Shown here piece by piece: positions 1 to 7,873 of a DNA stretch of 64,000 bases (positions within the stretch are counted from its first letter, which is position 1; every line of letters starts with the position of its first letter). A program made the position numbers and the translations under genes. The notes below the pieces were generated by a model. That model did no database searches, was not told the origin of the DNA, and worked only from the letters and a program-made list of their open reading frames with translations. This DNA comes from G963664585 sp963664585 (GTDB lineage: Bacteria; Bacillota; Clostridia; Oscillospirales; Ruminococcaceae). Where the stretch lies: contig CAXXEO010000008.1 of the NCBI GenBank assembly GCA_963664585.2, forward strand, positions 124,001 through 188,000. Reading direction: 5' to 3'.

Positions 1-8
1 TAACAATC

Positions 9-320
9 GTGTACGCAGTAATTGAAACCGGCGGAAAACAGTACCGTGTGTCCCAGGGCGATATTCTTTATATCGAAAAGCTCGATGTGGAAGCAGACGC
101 AACGATCGAGTTTGACCATGTAATGGCAATCGGCAGCGAGGACGCGGTTAAGGTGGGAACACCGGTCATTGAAGGTGCCAAGGTTATCGCCAAGGCTATC
201 AAAAATGGCAAGGCAAAGAAAATAACCATATTTACCTACCGCTCTAAGAAGAATTCCAAGCGCAAGATGGGCCACAGACAGCCCTATACCAAGGTTGAGA
301 TTCAGTCCATCATCGCGTAA
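9..320 (+). CDS. rplU: 50S ribosomal protein bL21
   Basis: Complete 103-residue bL21, a 23S rRNA-binding protein of the large subunit. It opens with the family's N-terminal signature (YAVIETGGKQYRV) and has the usual basic C-terminal half rich in KK/RK (about residues 60-95). The start is GTG; its RBS lies outside the window, so the start is inferred from the conserved N-terminus. rpmA follows after 30 bp. In most Firmicutes the gene for the bL27-processing protease Prp sits between these two; there is no room for it here, which agrees with the unextended bL27 next door. Confidence 0.96.
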   Translation: MYAVIETGGKQYRVSQGDILYIEKLDVEADATIEFDHVMAIGSEDAVKVGTPVIEGAKVIAKAIKNGKAKKITIFTYRSKKNSKRKMGHRQPYTKVEIQSIIA

Positions 321-350
321 TTAATCTAATAATATCGGAGGTGTAGATAA

Positions 351-608
351 ATGGCACATAAAAAAGGTATGGGCTCTACAAGAAATGGTAGAGATTCAGA
401 AGCTAAACGACTTGGTGTAAAACGTGCTGACGGTCAGTTCGTTCTGGCCGGTAATATTCTCGTTCGCCAGCGCGGCACACATATTCATCCAGGCAATGGC
501 GTCGGCAAGGGTTCAGACGACACACTTTTTGCTCTTGTAGATGGCAAGGTCCGCTTCGAACGCAAGGGAAAGGACCGCAAGAAGGTTTCCGTATATTCGG
601 AGAACTAA
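351..608 (+). CDS. rpmA: 50S ribosomal protein bL27
   Basis: 85-residue bL27, whose N-terminal arm reaches the peptidyl-transferase centre. The protein starts directly MAHKKGMGST, i.e. as the mature form, without the 9-12 residue extension (usually ending in FFA) that Prp protease removes in Bacillus, Staphylococcus and many clostridia. RBS GGAGGTG lies just upstream of the ATG. It is the second gene of the rplU-rpmA unit and is followed by a strong intrinsic terminator. Confidence 0.97.
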   Translation: MAHKKGMGSTRNGRDSEAKRLGVKRADGQFVLAGNILVRQRGTHIHPGNGVGKGSDDTLFALVDGKVRFERKGKDRKKVSVYSEN

Positions 609-626
609 AAGCAAGCTGTCAAACGA

Positions 627-656
627 ATCCCGAGTGTTCGCTCGGGATTTTTGTTT
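627..656 (+). terminator. Intrinsic terminator after rpmA
   Basis: An 8-bp stem (ATCCCGAG / CTCGGGAT) with a 6-nt loop followed by TTTTTGTTT. It ends the rplU-rpmA transcript. Confidence 0.9.
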
Positions 657-686
657 GTACTCAAAATATTGCATCCGTTATAAATT

Positions 687-792
687 TATAGCCAATTAAC
701 TTAAAAACTGGCTATATATAAAATGTCATTTTCTTCCCCCGCCTTGGGCGGGAGAAGAAATCACAAGCTTGTTTTCAAGTTAATCAACTATA
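687..792. repeat. MITE-like repeat, copy 1
   Basis: 106-bp non-coding element with imperfect 22-bp terminal inverted repeats: left TATAGCCAATTAACTTAAAA, right end reverse-complement TATAGTTGATTAACTTGAAA. It contains two internal stems: TATAGCCA/TGGCTATA near the left end and a central C/G-rich hairpin (CCCCCGCC...GGCGGG). The same element recurs at about 3.7, 7.9, 34.1, 34.4, 49.4 and 60.2 kb. No ORF. The outer TA/TA ends would fit a TA target duplication, but this is inference. Confidence 0.85.
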
Positions 793-798
793 GCTGCT

Positions 799-827
799 AT
801 TTCCCACGCCGGAGGCAAGGGTAACAG
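799..827. repeat. Short GC-core palindrome (in the rpmA-obgE gap)
   Basis: Imperfect palindrome with core CCCACGCC-GGA-GGCAAGGG flanked by TT/AA. It belongs to the dispersed family of short intergenic palindromes in this window. The rest of the 609-955 gap holds the rpmA terminator, MITE copy 1 and about 120 bp leading to obgE, with no further recognised element. Confidence 0.5.
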
Positions 828-955
828 CGCGAAAATACACTGTCAGTTTTTTGTAATGATCGACATACTGATCAGGGTATACTAAAGCAATTGGAAAGAT
901 ATAAAGAAATCGCATTCATTTTGAATAATGCAATTATCAAGAGGAGGGTGAGACT

Positions 956-2221
956 GTGTTTGTTGACTTAGCCAGAATCAATATTAAGGGCGGGGACGGC
1001 GGTGCTGGCGCTGTATCCTTTCACCGTGAAAAATTTGTGTCTGCCGGCGGCCCCGACGGTGGTGACGGCGGTAAGGGCGGAGATGTGGTCTTTTTAACGG
1101 ACACTAATGTAGCCACCCTGATTGATTTTCACTATAAGAAAAAATATTATGCCCCCAATGGGGAAAATGGCGGGGCAAAAAAATGCTCTGGTAAGAGTGC
1201 GGAAGACCTTGTGATCAAGGTGCCAAGGGGTACACTGGTCAAGGAACGCAATACTGGAAGGCTTATTGCCGACTTGTCGGGGACTGAACCTGTGGTAATT
1301 GCGCGCGGGGGAAAAGGCGGCTGGGGTAACAGCCATTTTGCTACCCCAACGCGACAGATTCCGCTTTTCGCCAAACCCGGCTTGCCGGGAGAGTCATTTG
1401 AGCTTCTTTTAGAGCTGAAGCTTCTGGCTGATGTCGGCCTTGTTGGCTTTCCCAACGTGGGAAAGTCTACCCTGATCTCGGTCGTAAGCGATGCAAAGCC
1501 CAAAATTGCCAACTACCATTTCACCACGCTGACTCCAGTACTCGGCGTGGTGCGGGTTGAGGCAGAAAAGAGTTTTGTTATGGCTGACATTCCCGGCCTG
1601 ATCGAGGGAGCAAGCGAGGGACTGGGTCTTGGTCATGAGTTTTTGCGACATGTGGATAGATGTCGCCTGATTCTCCATGTGGTGGATGTGTCAGGAAGCG
1701 AAGACCGCGACCCCATTGAGGACTTTAAACGGATCAATCTTGAACTCAAAAATTTTTCGCCTGAGCTTGCCGGAAGACCACAGATTGTCGCCGCCAACAA
1801 GAGCGACATTGCAACCTCCGAGCAGATTGAGACCTTTAAAGCGTATATCGAAGAGCAGGGATATGCATTTTTTTGCATTTCTGCCGCTACACGTCAAGGG
1901 GTAGATCCTCTCATCAAGGCGCTGGCCGCACAGCTTGACATGCTGCCGCCAATTAAGCAGTATGAGCCGGATCCTCTTCCGCAGATTGATTTCGAGGCTA
2001 ACAGCCGCTTTGAGATTACGGTGGAAGAAGGCATCTACTTTGTGGATGCCCCCTGGCTTAACAATCTACTGAAGATGGTCAATACGGACGATTATGAGTC
2101 TCTTCAGTATTTCCAGCGCGTGCTTAGAAAATGCGGCATTATTGACGCCCTTGAAGAGCGGGGCATACAAGAAGGCGATACGGTTAGCATCTGCGGACTT
2201 GAATTCGACTATATGAGGTAG
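956..2221 (+). CDS. obgE: GTPase ObgE/CgtA
   Basis: 421-residue Obg GTPase involved in late 50S assembly and stress/sporulation signalling. Order: glycine-rich Obg domain (about 1-157), G domain (about 158-330) with G1 GFPNVGKST, G3 DIPGLIEGAS and G4 NKSD, then a C-terminal OCT domain (about 345-421) typical of Gram-positive Obg. GTG start chosen because GAGGAGGG lies 7 nt upstream. mrnC follows after 11 bp, so the two are probably cotranscribed. Downstream of rplU-rpmA, as in many bacteria, but separated here by a terminator and a MITE. Confidence 0.97.
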   Translation: MFVDLARINIKGGDGGAGAVSFHREKFVSAGGPDGGDGGKGGDVVFLTDTNVATLIDFHYKKKYYAPNGENGGAKKCSGKSAEDLVIKVPRGTLVKERNTGRLIADLSGTEPVVIARGGKGGWGNSHFATPTRQIPLFAKPGLPGESFELLLELKLLADVGLVGFPNVGKSTLISVVSDAKPKIANYHFTTLTPVLGVVRVEAEKSFVMADIPGLIEGASEGLGLGHEFLRHVDRCRLILHVVDVSGSEDRDPIEDFKRINLELKNFSPELAGRPQIVAANKSDIATSEQIETFKAYIEEQGYAFFCISAATRQGVDPLIKALAAQLDMLPPIKQYEPDPLPQIDFEANSRFEITVEEGIYFVDAPWLNNLLKMVNTDDYESLQYFQRVLRKCGIIDALEERGIQEGDTVSICGLEFDYMR

Positions 2222-2232
2222 GAGAAGGGTCT

Positions 2233-2652
2233 ATGCAATTCTTAACATCCTCGAAAACCGATCCGACGCTTTTAAGCCCACTGACCCTTGCCTTTATTGG
2301 GGATGGGGTATATGAGCTTCTTGCGCGCGAGCATGTTATCGCCAAAGGTAGCATGCCCGCCGGGAAGCTTCATCGGCTTGCGGTGAATCTCGTTTGCGCA
2401 GCCGCCCAGGCACAAGCCTATCAGCTGATTGAACCCTATCTTTCTGAGAAAGAAGAGGATATCCTCAGACGCGGCCGTAACGCAAACTCCACCGCCGTTC
2501 CAAGACGCTCAAATCCTGCCGACTACCGCCGGGCAACCGGCGTTGAGGCTCTTTTTGGCTATCTCTACCTGTCTGACCAAATCGATAGGATTAATACGCT
2601 TTTCGCCATTATCTTAGAAGGCGCTGAGGGGAATATAGATGGACAATCTTAA
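2233..2652 (+). CDS. mrnC: Mini-ribonuclease III (MrnC)
   Basis: 139-residue protein consisting only of an RNase III catalytic domain, without a dsRNA-binding domain. Mini-III matures the ends of 23S rRNA in Firmicutes. The acidic signature GDGVYELLAREHV (about residues 22-34) matches the catalytic helix. In Bacillus mrnC lies near cysS; here it follows obgE. Its last 14 bp overlap the start of the downstream YitT-type gene, implying translational coupling. Confidence 0.9.
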   Translation: MQFLTSSKTDPTLLSPLTLAFIGDGVYELLAREHVIAKGSMPAGKLHRLAVNLVCAAAQAQAYQLIEPYLSEKEEDILRRGRNANSTAVPRRSNPADYRRATGVEALFGYLYLSDQIDRINTLFAIILEGAEGNIDGQS

Positions 2653-3517
2653 AAAGAGAAACACTTCGATAGAGTTTCTGCTCAGTTTGGGATATGACGC
2701 GGTTGGTTCGGCTCTTTTAGCGGTAGGGATCATTTGCTTTACCGCGCCCAACCAGATTGCACCGGGCGGGGTCACAGGACTTGCCACCATTATCAACTAC
2801 ATCTTTGGTTGGCGTATCGGTATGGTATCCCTTCTTATGAACATTCCACTTCTTCTTATCGGGTATAAGTTTCTGGGAAAGCGTTTTAGTTTAAGTACTC
2901 TGCGCACCCTTGTTGTAGTTACCCTTTTCATGGATGTCATTCTGAAGGATGTGCCTGTTTACACAGGAGATCCGCTTCTGGCCGCCCTTTTTGGGGGTGT
3001 TTTCATGGGGCTGGGGCTTGGAGTTGTCTTTATGCGCGGCTCCACCACAGGCGGTTCAGACATCATTGTAAGGCTTATTCAGCAGAAGTTTCCTCATATG
3101 GCGCTTGGCAGTATCATTTTCGTCACTGATTTAATGGTTCTAGTCACCGCTGCCTTCGTATATCAGAACATAGAAACAGCCCTTTATGGCCTGATTGCTA
3201 TCTTTGTATGCGCCAAGGTGATAGACGCCATAATCTATGGTTTTGACATGGGCAAATGTGCCATCATTATCTCTTCCAAGGCGCAGGAGATTGGAAGACA
3301 GATTAACGTTGGCCTTAATCGCAGCGCAACCATTTTGCCTGCCAAGGGAGCCTATTCGGGAAAGGACACCAATGCCCTCATCTGTGTGGTGAGAAAGCAG
3401 GAATTTTTCAAGCTCAAGACGATTGTTCACACCGCAGACCCGTTTGCCTTTGTGATTGTGGCAGAAGCGGGCGAGATCTTGGGAGAGGGATTTAAGCCGA
3501 TAAAACCTGAGCTTTGA
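2639..3517 (+). CDS. YitT family membrane protein (copy A)
   Basis: 292 residues. The N-terminal ~200 residues contain several hydrophobic helices (DUF161/YitT_membrane), with the conserved APNQIAPGGVTG and RGSTTGGSDI motifs. The C-terminal ~80 residues form a soluble DUF2179 domain (FDMG...GEILGEGF). Family members are multi-pass membrane proteins of unsettled transport function. It overlaps mrnC by 14 bp. A close paralogue (copy B) lies 364 bp downstream, separated by a terminator and a MITE. Confidence 0.9.
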   Translation: MDNLKKRNTSIEFLLSLGYDAVGSALLAVGIICFTAPNQIAPGGVTGLATIINYIFGWRIGMVSLLMNIPLLLIGYKFLGKRFSLSTLRTLVVVTLFMDVILKDVPVYTGDPLLAALFGGVFMGLGLGVVFMRGSTTGGSDIIVRLIQQKFPHMALGSIIFVTDLMVLVTAAFVYQNIETALYGLIAIFVCAKVIDAIIYGFDMGKCAIIISSKAQEIGRQINVGLNRSATILPAKGAYSGKDTNALICVVRKQEFFKLKTIVHTADPFAFVIVAEAGEILGEGFKPIKPEL

Positions 3518-3535
3518 TTAGCGCGTGAATCAGTA

Positions 3536-3566
3536 ATTTTCCCCCCGCCAAAGGTGGAAAAAAATA
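3536..3566. repeat. Short GC-core palindrome after yitT copy A
   Basis: TTTTCC-CCCGCC-AAA-GGTGG-AAAAA type palindrome: core C/G inner stem with A/T arms. Another member of the dispersed short-palindrome family. It precedes, and is separate from, the terminator at 3599. Confidence 0.5.
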
Positions 3567-3598
3567 TAATAGTAAAATTATTAATAATATTCTGTATG

Positions 3599-3625
3599 GA
3601 AAAGAGCCGAAGGCTCTTTTTTGTT
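3599..3625 (+). terminator. Intrinsic terminator after yitT copy A
   Basis: Stem AAAGAGCC/GGCTCTTT with a GAA loop, followed by TTTTGTTTCTTTTT. It separates the two paralogous YitT genes into different transcripts. Confidence 0.85.
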
Positions 3626-3717
3626 TCTTTTTCTGCCTTTATATGGTACAATTCCACTAATATATGATTCTACGTATCTGTTTTCCTCGCTTGTGGCAGA
3701 ATAACAGATAAAAATTA

Positions 3718-3823
3718 TATAGCCAATTAACTTAAAAACTGGCTATATATAAAACGTCATTTTCTTCCCCCGCCGAAGGCGGGGGAAGAAATCACAAGCT
3801 TGTTTTCAAGTTAATCAACGATA
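3718..3823. repeat. MITE-like repeat, copy 2
   Basis: Intact 106-bp copy of the repeat described at 687: same terminal inverted repeats, TATAGCCA/TGGCTATA stem and a long perfect central stem of CTTCCCCCGCC paired across a GAA loop. It lies between the two YitT paralogues, upstream of copy B's RBS. Confidence 0.9.
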
Positions 3824-3881
3824 GCATGGCATATGGTTCGGAATCTGGTCAATCACGCTTGAGACTGAGGAGGAATGATGT

Positions 3882-4754
3882 ATGAACAAAACCGGTAATA
3901 AGGGAGAGCTACTTCGCTATGCCGTCGATGTAGGCACTGACATAATTGGTACATCTCTGATGGCATTTGGTATAAAGGTTTTCTCTGCACCCAACCACAT
4001 AGCACCCGGCGGGGTAACTGGTATTGCCACTCTTGTCAATTACCTTTCCGGATTGCCGATCGGCATGTTGGTGCTGATCATGAATATTCCTCTTTTGATT
4101 GTGGGATATCGTTTTTTAGGCAAACGCTTTACCTTCAATACTCTACGCACGCTGGTCATCAGTACGGTCATGATGGACTATGTGTTGGCTTTTCTGCCTG
4201 CCTATACGGGTGACCCCCTCCTGGCCGCTCTTTTCGGCGGTGTTCTATCCGGAAGCGGCGTGGGGCTTATTTTTTCACGGGGCTCAACCACTGGCGGATC
4301 TGATATTGTTACCAAACTCATCCTAAAAAAGTATCCTTACATATCTACCGGTAAGATCATTCTGGTAATCAACGCTTCGGTACTTCTGTCTGCTGCTCTT
4401 GTATACAATAACATTGAAACAGCCCTTTATGGACTGATTATGACCTTCACTTCCGGAAAAATGATTGATGCTATTCTATACGGTTTTGACATGGGCGAGT
4501 TTGTTGTGATCATTTCCAGAAAAGGTGAGGAAATTGCACAAGCAATACTCTCCAATATGCACCGTGGCGCGACACTCTTAAACGGCATGGGAGCCTATAC
4601 CAAGGCGGAAACGCAGGTTCTTTTTTGTGTGGTGAGAAAGCAGGAGCTTTATCGTTTGAAAAAAACCGTTGAGGATATTGACAGCCACGCTTTTGTCATC
4701 GTAACCGAGGCGGGCGAGATCCTTGGCAAGGGTTTTAAAGCAATTGCCGGCTAA
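3882..4754 (+). CDS. YitT family membrane protein (copy B)
   Basis: 290 residues, closely similar along its length to the protein at 2639: same APNHIAPGGVTG, RGSTTGGSDI and C-terminal DUF2179 motifs (GEILGKGFKA). Multi-pass membrane protein, function not established. RBS GAGGAATG just upstream of the ATG. The tandem arrangement suggests an old duplication, since many positions differ. It ends before two hairpins at 4779-4891. Confidence 0.9.
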   Translation: MNKTGNKGELLRYAVDVGTDIIGTSLMAFGIKVFSAPNHIAPGGVTGIATLVNYLSGLPIGMLVLIMNIPLLIVGYRFLGKRFTFNTLRTLVISTVMMDYVLAFLPAYTGDPLLAALFGGVLSGSGVGLIFSRGSTTGGSDIVTKLILKKYPYISTGKIILVINASVLLSAALVYNNIETALYGLIMTFTSGKMIDAILYGFDMGEFVVIISRKGEEIAQAILSNMHRGATLLNGMGAYTKAETQVLFCVVRKQELYRLKKTVEDIDSHAFVIVTEAGEILGKGFKAIAG

Positions 4755-4778
4755 CAGTATTTGTTTTGCAAAGGCCAT

Positions 4779-4830
4779 ATTTCCGACTGTATTTCCCTCA
4801 CATCTGTCGGGGCGAGCACAGTCGGAAATA
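4779..4830 (+). other. Hairpin downstream of yitT copy B
   Basis: Inverted repeat TATTTCCGACTGT / ACAGTCGGAAATA, 13 bp, with a loop of about 27 nt that contains GTCGGGGC. There is no T-run, so it is probably an RNA-stabilising or regulatory hairpin rather than a terminator. Confidence 0.6.
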
Positions 4831-4860
4831 AAGTATCATTAATATTGGATTTGTATCATA

Positions 4861-4891
4861 AAAAAAGCGCCTGCATGCAGGCGCTTTTTGC
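4861..4891. terminator. Bidirectional terminator between yitT copy B and the small minus-strand gene
   Basis: Palindrome AAAAAAGCGCCTGCATGCAG continued by GCGCTTTTTG: an 8-bp or longer G/C stem with A-run on the left and T-run on the right. It can end transcripts converging from both sides. Confidence 0.85.
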
Positions 4892-4923
4892 TTTCATGGA
4901 GGCATGGACACTCTGTGTAATCG

Positions 4924-5094
4924 TTATTTCATATCCTTGTTTTTGTTCTTGTTTTCCATGTTGGGATTGCCATTGCGATTTTGCTGAGTGTTGTTAGTTC
5001 TGTCACTCTGGTTGCCAGAATAGTCTGCATGATTGCCGGGTTGCACTTCTGGCATGTTTACCTTTGCTCGATCCTGATCTTTGTTCTTTGCCAT
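4924..5094 (-). CDS. Small hydrophilic Asn/Lys-rich protein (SASP-like)
   Basis: 56 residues beginning MAKNKDQDRAKVNMPEVQ and ending in ENKNKNKDMK. It is rich in N, K, Q and D, with no Cys or hydrophobic segment. Its composition and length resemble minor small acid-soluble spore proteins (SspN/SspP types), but no diagnostic motif was identified. The ATG at 5094 is chosen because GGAGAAAAGG lies 7 nt upstream. A 9-bp inverted repeat (CCAGCGACA at 5112, TGTCGCTGG at 5153) forms a leader hairpin ending right at the RBS. A bidirectional terminator lies downstream. The gene is real with moderate confidence; the function is a guess. Confidence 0.6.
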   Translation of the reverse strand: MAKNKDQDRAKVNMPEVQPGNHADYSGNQSDRTNNTQQNRNGNPNMENKNKNKDMK

Positions 5095-5332
5095 CTTAAA
5101 CACCTTTTCTCCAGCGACACTCATTTTTATTTGTTTGAATCCCGCTTACGTTTGTCGCTGGCAAAAGTAAACGGCGTAAATGCATAGGGCAGGCAGCAGG
5201 CGAAATGGAAAGATCCTTCGCAAGCTCCTGCGGGGAAAGACAGAATCAATCGACCCGTCACCCCCCCTTGCGTTCATATTATCTGCGAGTAACTGGATTA
5301 TATTCGCAGCAGTATCAGGATAATTATACCAA

Positions 5333-5366
5333 ATTATTAATGATAATATTTATTAATAAGTAAATA
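5333..5366. promoter_or_regulatory. Possible PerR/Fur-type operator upstream of rubrerythrin
   Basis: A/T-rich dyad around ATTATTAATGATAATATTTA and following bases, resembling the TTATAAT-N-ATTATAA style of PerR boxes. PerR control of rubrerythrins is known in clostridia. The match is loose and A/T richness makes chance likely. Confidence 0.25.
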
Positions 5367-5431
5367 AAACTATTGAAATATAAAGCAGGTTGTGATATTC
5401 TGTACATAAAGAACGATTGGAGGATGAAAAT

Positions 5432-5980
5432 ATGAAAAAGTTTGTATGTTCAATTTGTGGCTATATTCACGAGGGCGAAGCAGCCCCTGTTGCCTGTCCT
5501 ACCTGTAAGGCACCCTCTTCTAAATTTGTTGAGCAGATCGATTCTGGCAAGCTGGCCTGGGCAGACGAGCACCGAGTGGGGGTTGCACAGGGCGTGGACT
5601 CTGAGATCATCGAGGGGCTCCAAAGAAACTTTACCGGTGAGTGCACCGAGGTTGGTATGTATCTCGCCATGAGCCGCCAGGCGGACCGTGAGGGCTATCC
5701 CGAAATTGCGGACGCCTTTAAGAAGTACGCCTTTGAAGAGGCTGAACACGCCGCTAAATTTGCCGAGCTTCTGGGCGAGGTTGTCAACGCCGACACCAAA
5801 AAGAACCTTACGCTGCGCGCCGCCGCTGAGAACGGTGCTTGTGCCGGCAAAAAGAAGCTGGCCACCCGTGCGAAAGAGCTGGGACTGGATGCGATCCATG
5901 ATACAGTTCATGAAATGGCCAAGGATGAAGCAAGACACGGCTGTGGTTTTGAGGGATTGCTGAAGAGATATTTTAATTAA
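5432..5980 (+). CDS. Reverse rubrerythrin (N-terminal rubredoxin-like domain)
   Basis: 182 residues. The rubredoxin-like iron site comes first (CSICGY at about 5-10 and CPTC at about 22-25), followed by a four-helix ferritin-like diiron domain with the ligands in EEAEH and DEARH. This swapped order is that of the clostridial reverse rubrerythrins, which reduce peroxide and oxygen with electrons from NADH/rubredoxin. The ATG at 5432 is used; an upstream in-frame TTG at 5417 overlaps the RBS GGAGG and is rejected. Single-gene unit ended by the hairpin at 6091. Confidence 0.93.
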   Translation: MKKFVCSICGYIHEGEAAPVACPTCKAPSSKFVEQIDSGKLAWADEHRVGVAQGVDSEIIEGLQRNFTGECTEVGMYLAMSRQADREGYPEIADAFKKYAFEEAEHAAKFAELLGEVVNADTKKNLTLRAAAENGACAGKKKLATRAKELGLDAIHDTVHEMAKDEARHGCGFEGLLKRYFN

Positions 5981-6045
5981 ATTTAAAGCAAATACATCAA
6001 AGTTGTTAGGATAATCCTGCTATATTCTCTTGAATTGATTTGGAA

Positions 6046-6070
6046 TAAAAAAGCCGCCACAAAGCGGCAG
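6046..6070 (-). terminator. Terminator for the minus-strand XRE gene
   Basis: Stem GCCGC/GCGGC with a CACAAA loop; seven A's on the + strand read as a T-run on the minus strand, following the stem. It suits the minus-strand gene ending at 6224. Confidence 0.55.
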
Positions 6071-6090
6071 CGTAATAATATAATGTGTAA

Positions 6091-6130
6091 AGAGCTTGCA
6101 AGGTTTCATGTTGCAAGCTCTTTAGTTTTA
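6091..6130 (+). terminator. Terminator after rubrerythrin
   Basis: 11-bp stem AGAGCTTGCAA/TTGCAAGCTCT with a 9-nt loop, followed by TTAGTTTTAT. Confidence 0.75.
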
Positions 6131-6223
6131 TAAACTAATAAATTGTATGATAATCAACTGTGTTTAAAAAGGGAGTTGTATGATTTCTCTTATCCCAGCG
6201 CTGTCGGAAATAAGAGAACCTAA

Positions 6224-6496
6224 TCAGCCTTCTTTTTGCTTCAAACAGATAGATTGCTTCATAAACAAATCGTCAATTTTGATGTTAAAAATCTGTGCGA
6301 TGACGAACAGTTCTTTGTCTGACACCATACGCAATTGTCCCTCCAGCTTTGAAAAGCTAGTGGGGTTAATGTCAATACCCATTGCTTGCATCCGCGCTAT
6401 TAAATCTTTTTGTTTAATGTGACGCGATTTTCTGATTGCCATAATATTGGCGCCGACAGCGTTTTTGTCTCCCAATGGTATTTTTCTGCTTCTCAT
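6224..6496 (-). CDS. XRE-type helix-turn-helix regulator
   Basis: 90 residues with a single lambda-repressor-like HTH (about residues 15-75: GANIMAIRKSRHIKQKDL ... FSKLEGQLR). No sensor domain is visible, so it resembles small phage- or ICE-type or host-regulatory repressors. Start at ATG 6496 chosen to begin just before the conserved HTH; the open frame runs 37 codons further upstream but that part is hydrophobic, non-family sequence. Upstream at about 6517-6533 is an inverted repeat ATTCC-TTATA-GGAAT, a possible autoregulatory operator. No phage genes nearby. Confidence 0.75.
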   Translation of the reverse strand: MRSRKIPLGDKNAVGANIMAIRKSRHIKQKDLIARMQAMGIDINPTSFSKLEGQLRMVSDKELFVIAQIFNIKIDDLFMKQSICLKQKEG

Positions 6497-6810
6497 CTTA
6501 CACCACACTAATTTGTAATTCCTTATAGGAATTATAATGCATGTAAAATATGCTTTAATTCTATTAAAGAATAAAAATAAAATTGGTAAAATCGCATATT
6601 TCCCCAATTATATTCAGATTTCAAAGAAGGTCGTTGCTGATTTGTGCATAAAAAGAGTGTATCGCGTGCCAAAGTTAGCGGCGTGAGGAGAAAAATACGT
6701 ATGTACCTTCTTTTTGAAATTTGACCTAACAATTTATGGATGCCCATGTTATACTATTGCTGAGTTAATGCAATGAAGTGCCTTTTGGTAAGAGCCATCT
6801 CCTCAGTAGG

Positions 6811-6821
6811 TATAGTCAATC
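6811..6821. repeat. MITE-like repeat copy 3, left fragment
   Basis: TATAGTCAATC is the first 11 bp of the MITE (consensus TATAGCCAATT), interrupted by the IS30-like element. The remainder resumes at 7874. Confidence 0.8.
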
Positions 6822-7873
6822 GCTACATTGTCAAGCCAAATGCGACAGTTCGAGTAGAAAGAGCTGGGAAGGTGTATTCCAATTAAGACATTTTCGGGGT
6901 CTATTGTTTATAAGCAGAAGAGAAGAAGACAGGTTTTGATGAGAAACAGTGGACAGAACAGTACCTTTCGGAAAGAACTCTCTGAGCAAACCGTTACCGT
7001 ACTCATTGCTTCCTCTCTGATGCGGACAATATGGATCAGCGAAATAAAGAGTTAAGCCTAGATCTTTCTGGATTACATCATAACAGGCAAATTCACCGCC
7101 ACGATCTGTTGTTGCTGTTTTGAATGTGCCTTGTGGCAATAAAGTGTGCAGGTGCTTGATTGCAGCTTCCATGGAAGCTGCCGTTCGATCAGGAATGGGA
7201 ACGGCTGTATAGAACCTTGTTTTTCGTTCCACAAAGGTGGCCAAGCAACCACCGGAACCCCTAGAGGAAACCACCGTATCAAGTTCCCAATGCCCAAATG
7301 TTTCTCTGGTATATACCTCATTGGGTCTCTTGCGGATAGAAGTACCACGAGCATAATGCGCAAGATTTTTACAGCATCTCTTTTTTCCATTACGGCGCAG
7401 CACATCTGCGGTAAGTCCGTTCAGTCGTCCGGCATAAAGCCAGTTGTATATTGTTTTAAAGCTCAGTTGGCTTGAAGTAACGGTATGTGATATTTGTTCT
7501 GGCGACCAGGTCTCTTTCAGCTTTTCTGCCACAGCTGCGCACAACTCCTCGTTCCATTTCCCTTGAGGTTTGCTGTTGTGCCGTTTCTTCTGGTAATCCA
7601 GTTGTGCTTCTTCTGCGTTATACGCTCGGGCACCGTAAAAACGTTTCAATTCTCTAGCGATACTGCTGTGGTGACATCCCAGACGTGATGCGATTTTCCG
7701 GGTCGTATATCCGATTTGACGGAGTTCCTCTATCTTTCCTCGTTCGAATGTTGTAAAATGGTGGTGGCTCATGGCTGCCTCCTTGTGTGAATGTTGTTGT
7801 TGCAAACTCTATTCTACACGTTTTGGCTGCCTTGGGCTATCTTTTTCTGTCGCATTTCATTTTACAATGTAGC
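6822..7873 (-). mobile_element. IS30-family insertion sequence, copy 1
   Basis: 1052-bp element bounded by imperfect 27-bp inverted repeats (GCTACATTGT...AAATGCGACAG at both ends). It carries a single transposase. It is inserted into a MITE-like repeat: left flank CAATC, right flank AATTAACTT. The second copy shows a clean AATT duplication at the same position. It is nearly identical to the copy at 33073, with only scattered substitutions. Confidence 0.92.
6831..7772 (-). CDS. IS30-family transposase (copy 1)
   Basis: 313 residues. An N-terminal HTH (HHFTTFERGKIEELRQIGYT and RKIASRLGCHHSSIARELKR) is followed by a DDE integrase core: D in ELDTVV, D in TTDRGGEF, and E in the SNEYGNGLLREFFPKGT stretch typical of IS30. 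ATG 7772 is preferred over the upstream ATG because AAGGAGG lies 6 nt before it. The stop codon falls inside the element's terminal inverted repeat. Intact, so probably active. Confidence 0.95.
   Translation of the reverse strand: MSHHHFTTFERGKIEELRQIGYTTRKIASRLGCHHSSIARELKRFYGARAYNAEEAQLDYQKKRHNSKPQGKWNEELCAAVAEKLKETWSPEQISHTVTSSQLSFKTIYNWLYAGRLNGLTADVLRRNGKKRCCKNLAHYARGTSIRKRPNEVYTRETFGHWELDTVVSSRGSGGCLATFVERKTRFYTAVPIPDRTAASMEAAIKHLHTLLPQGTFKTATTDRGGEFACYDVIQKDLGLTLYFADPYCPHQRGSNEYGNGLLREFFPKGTVLSTVSHQNLSSSLLLINNRPRKCLNWNTPSQLFLLELSHLA

Noticed and set aside
687..720. Promoter inside the MITE left end (TTAACT / TATATA)
   Set aside because: The spacing is only about 12 bp, too short for a functional promoter.
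5417..5431. Upstream TTG start for the rubrerythrin
   Set aside because: It overlaps the Shine-Dalgarno GGAGG of the ATG at 5432, which also begins at the conserved N-terminus.
6608..6810. Possible gene or regulatory RNA between the XRE gene and IS30 copy 1
   Set aside because: No ORF with RBS, no stable hairpin; nothing supportable.
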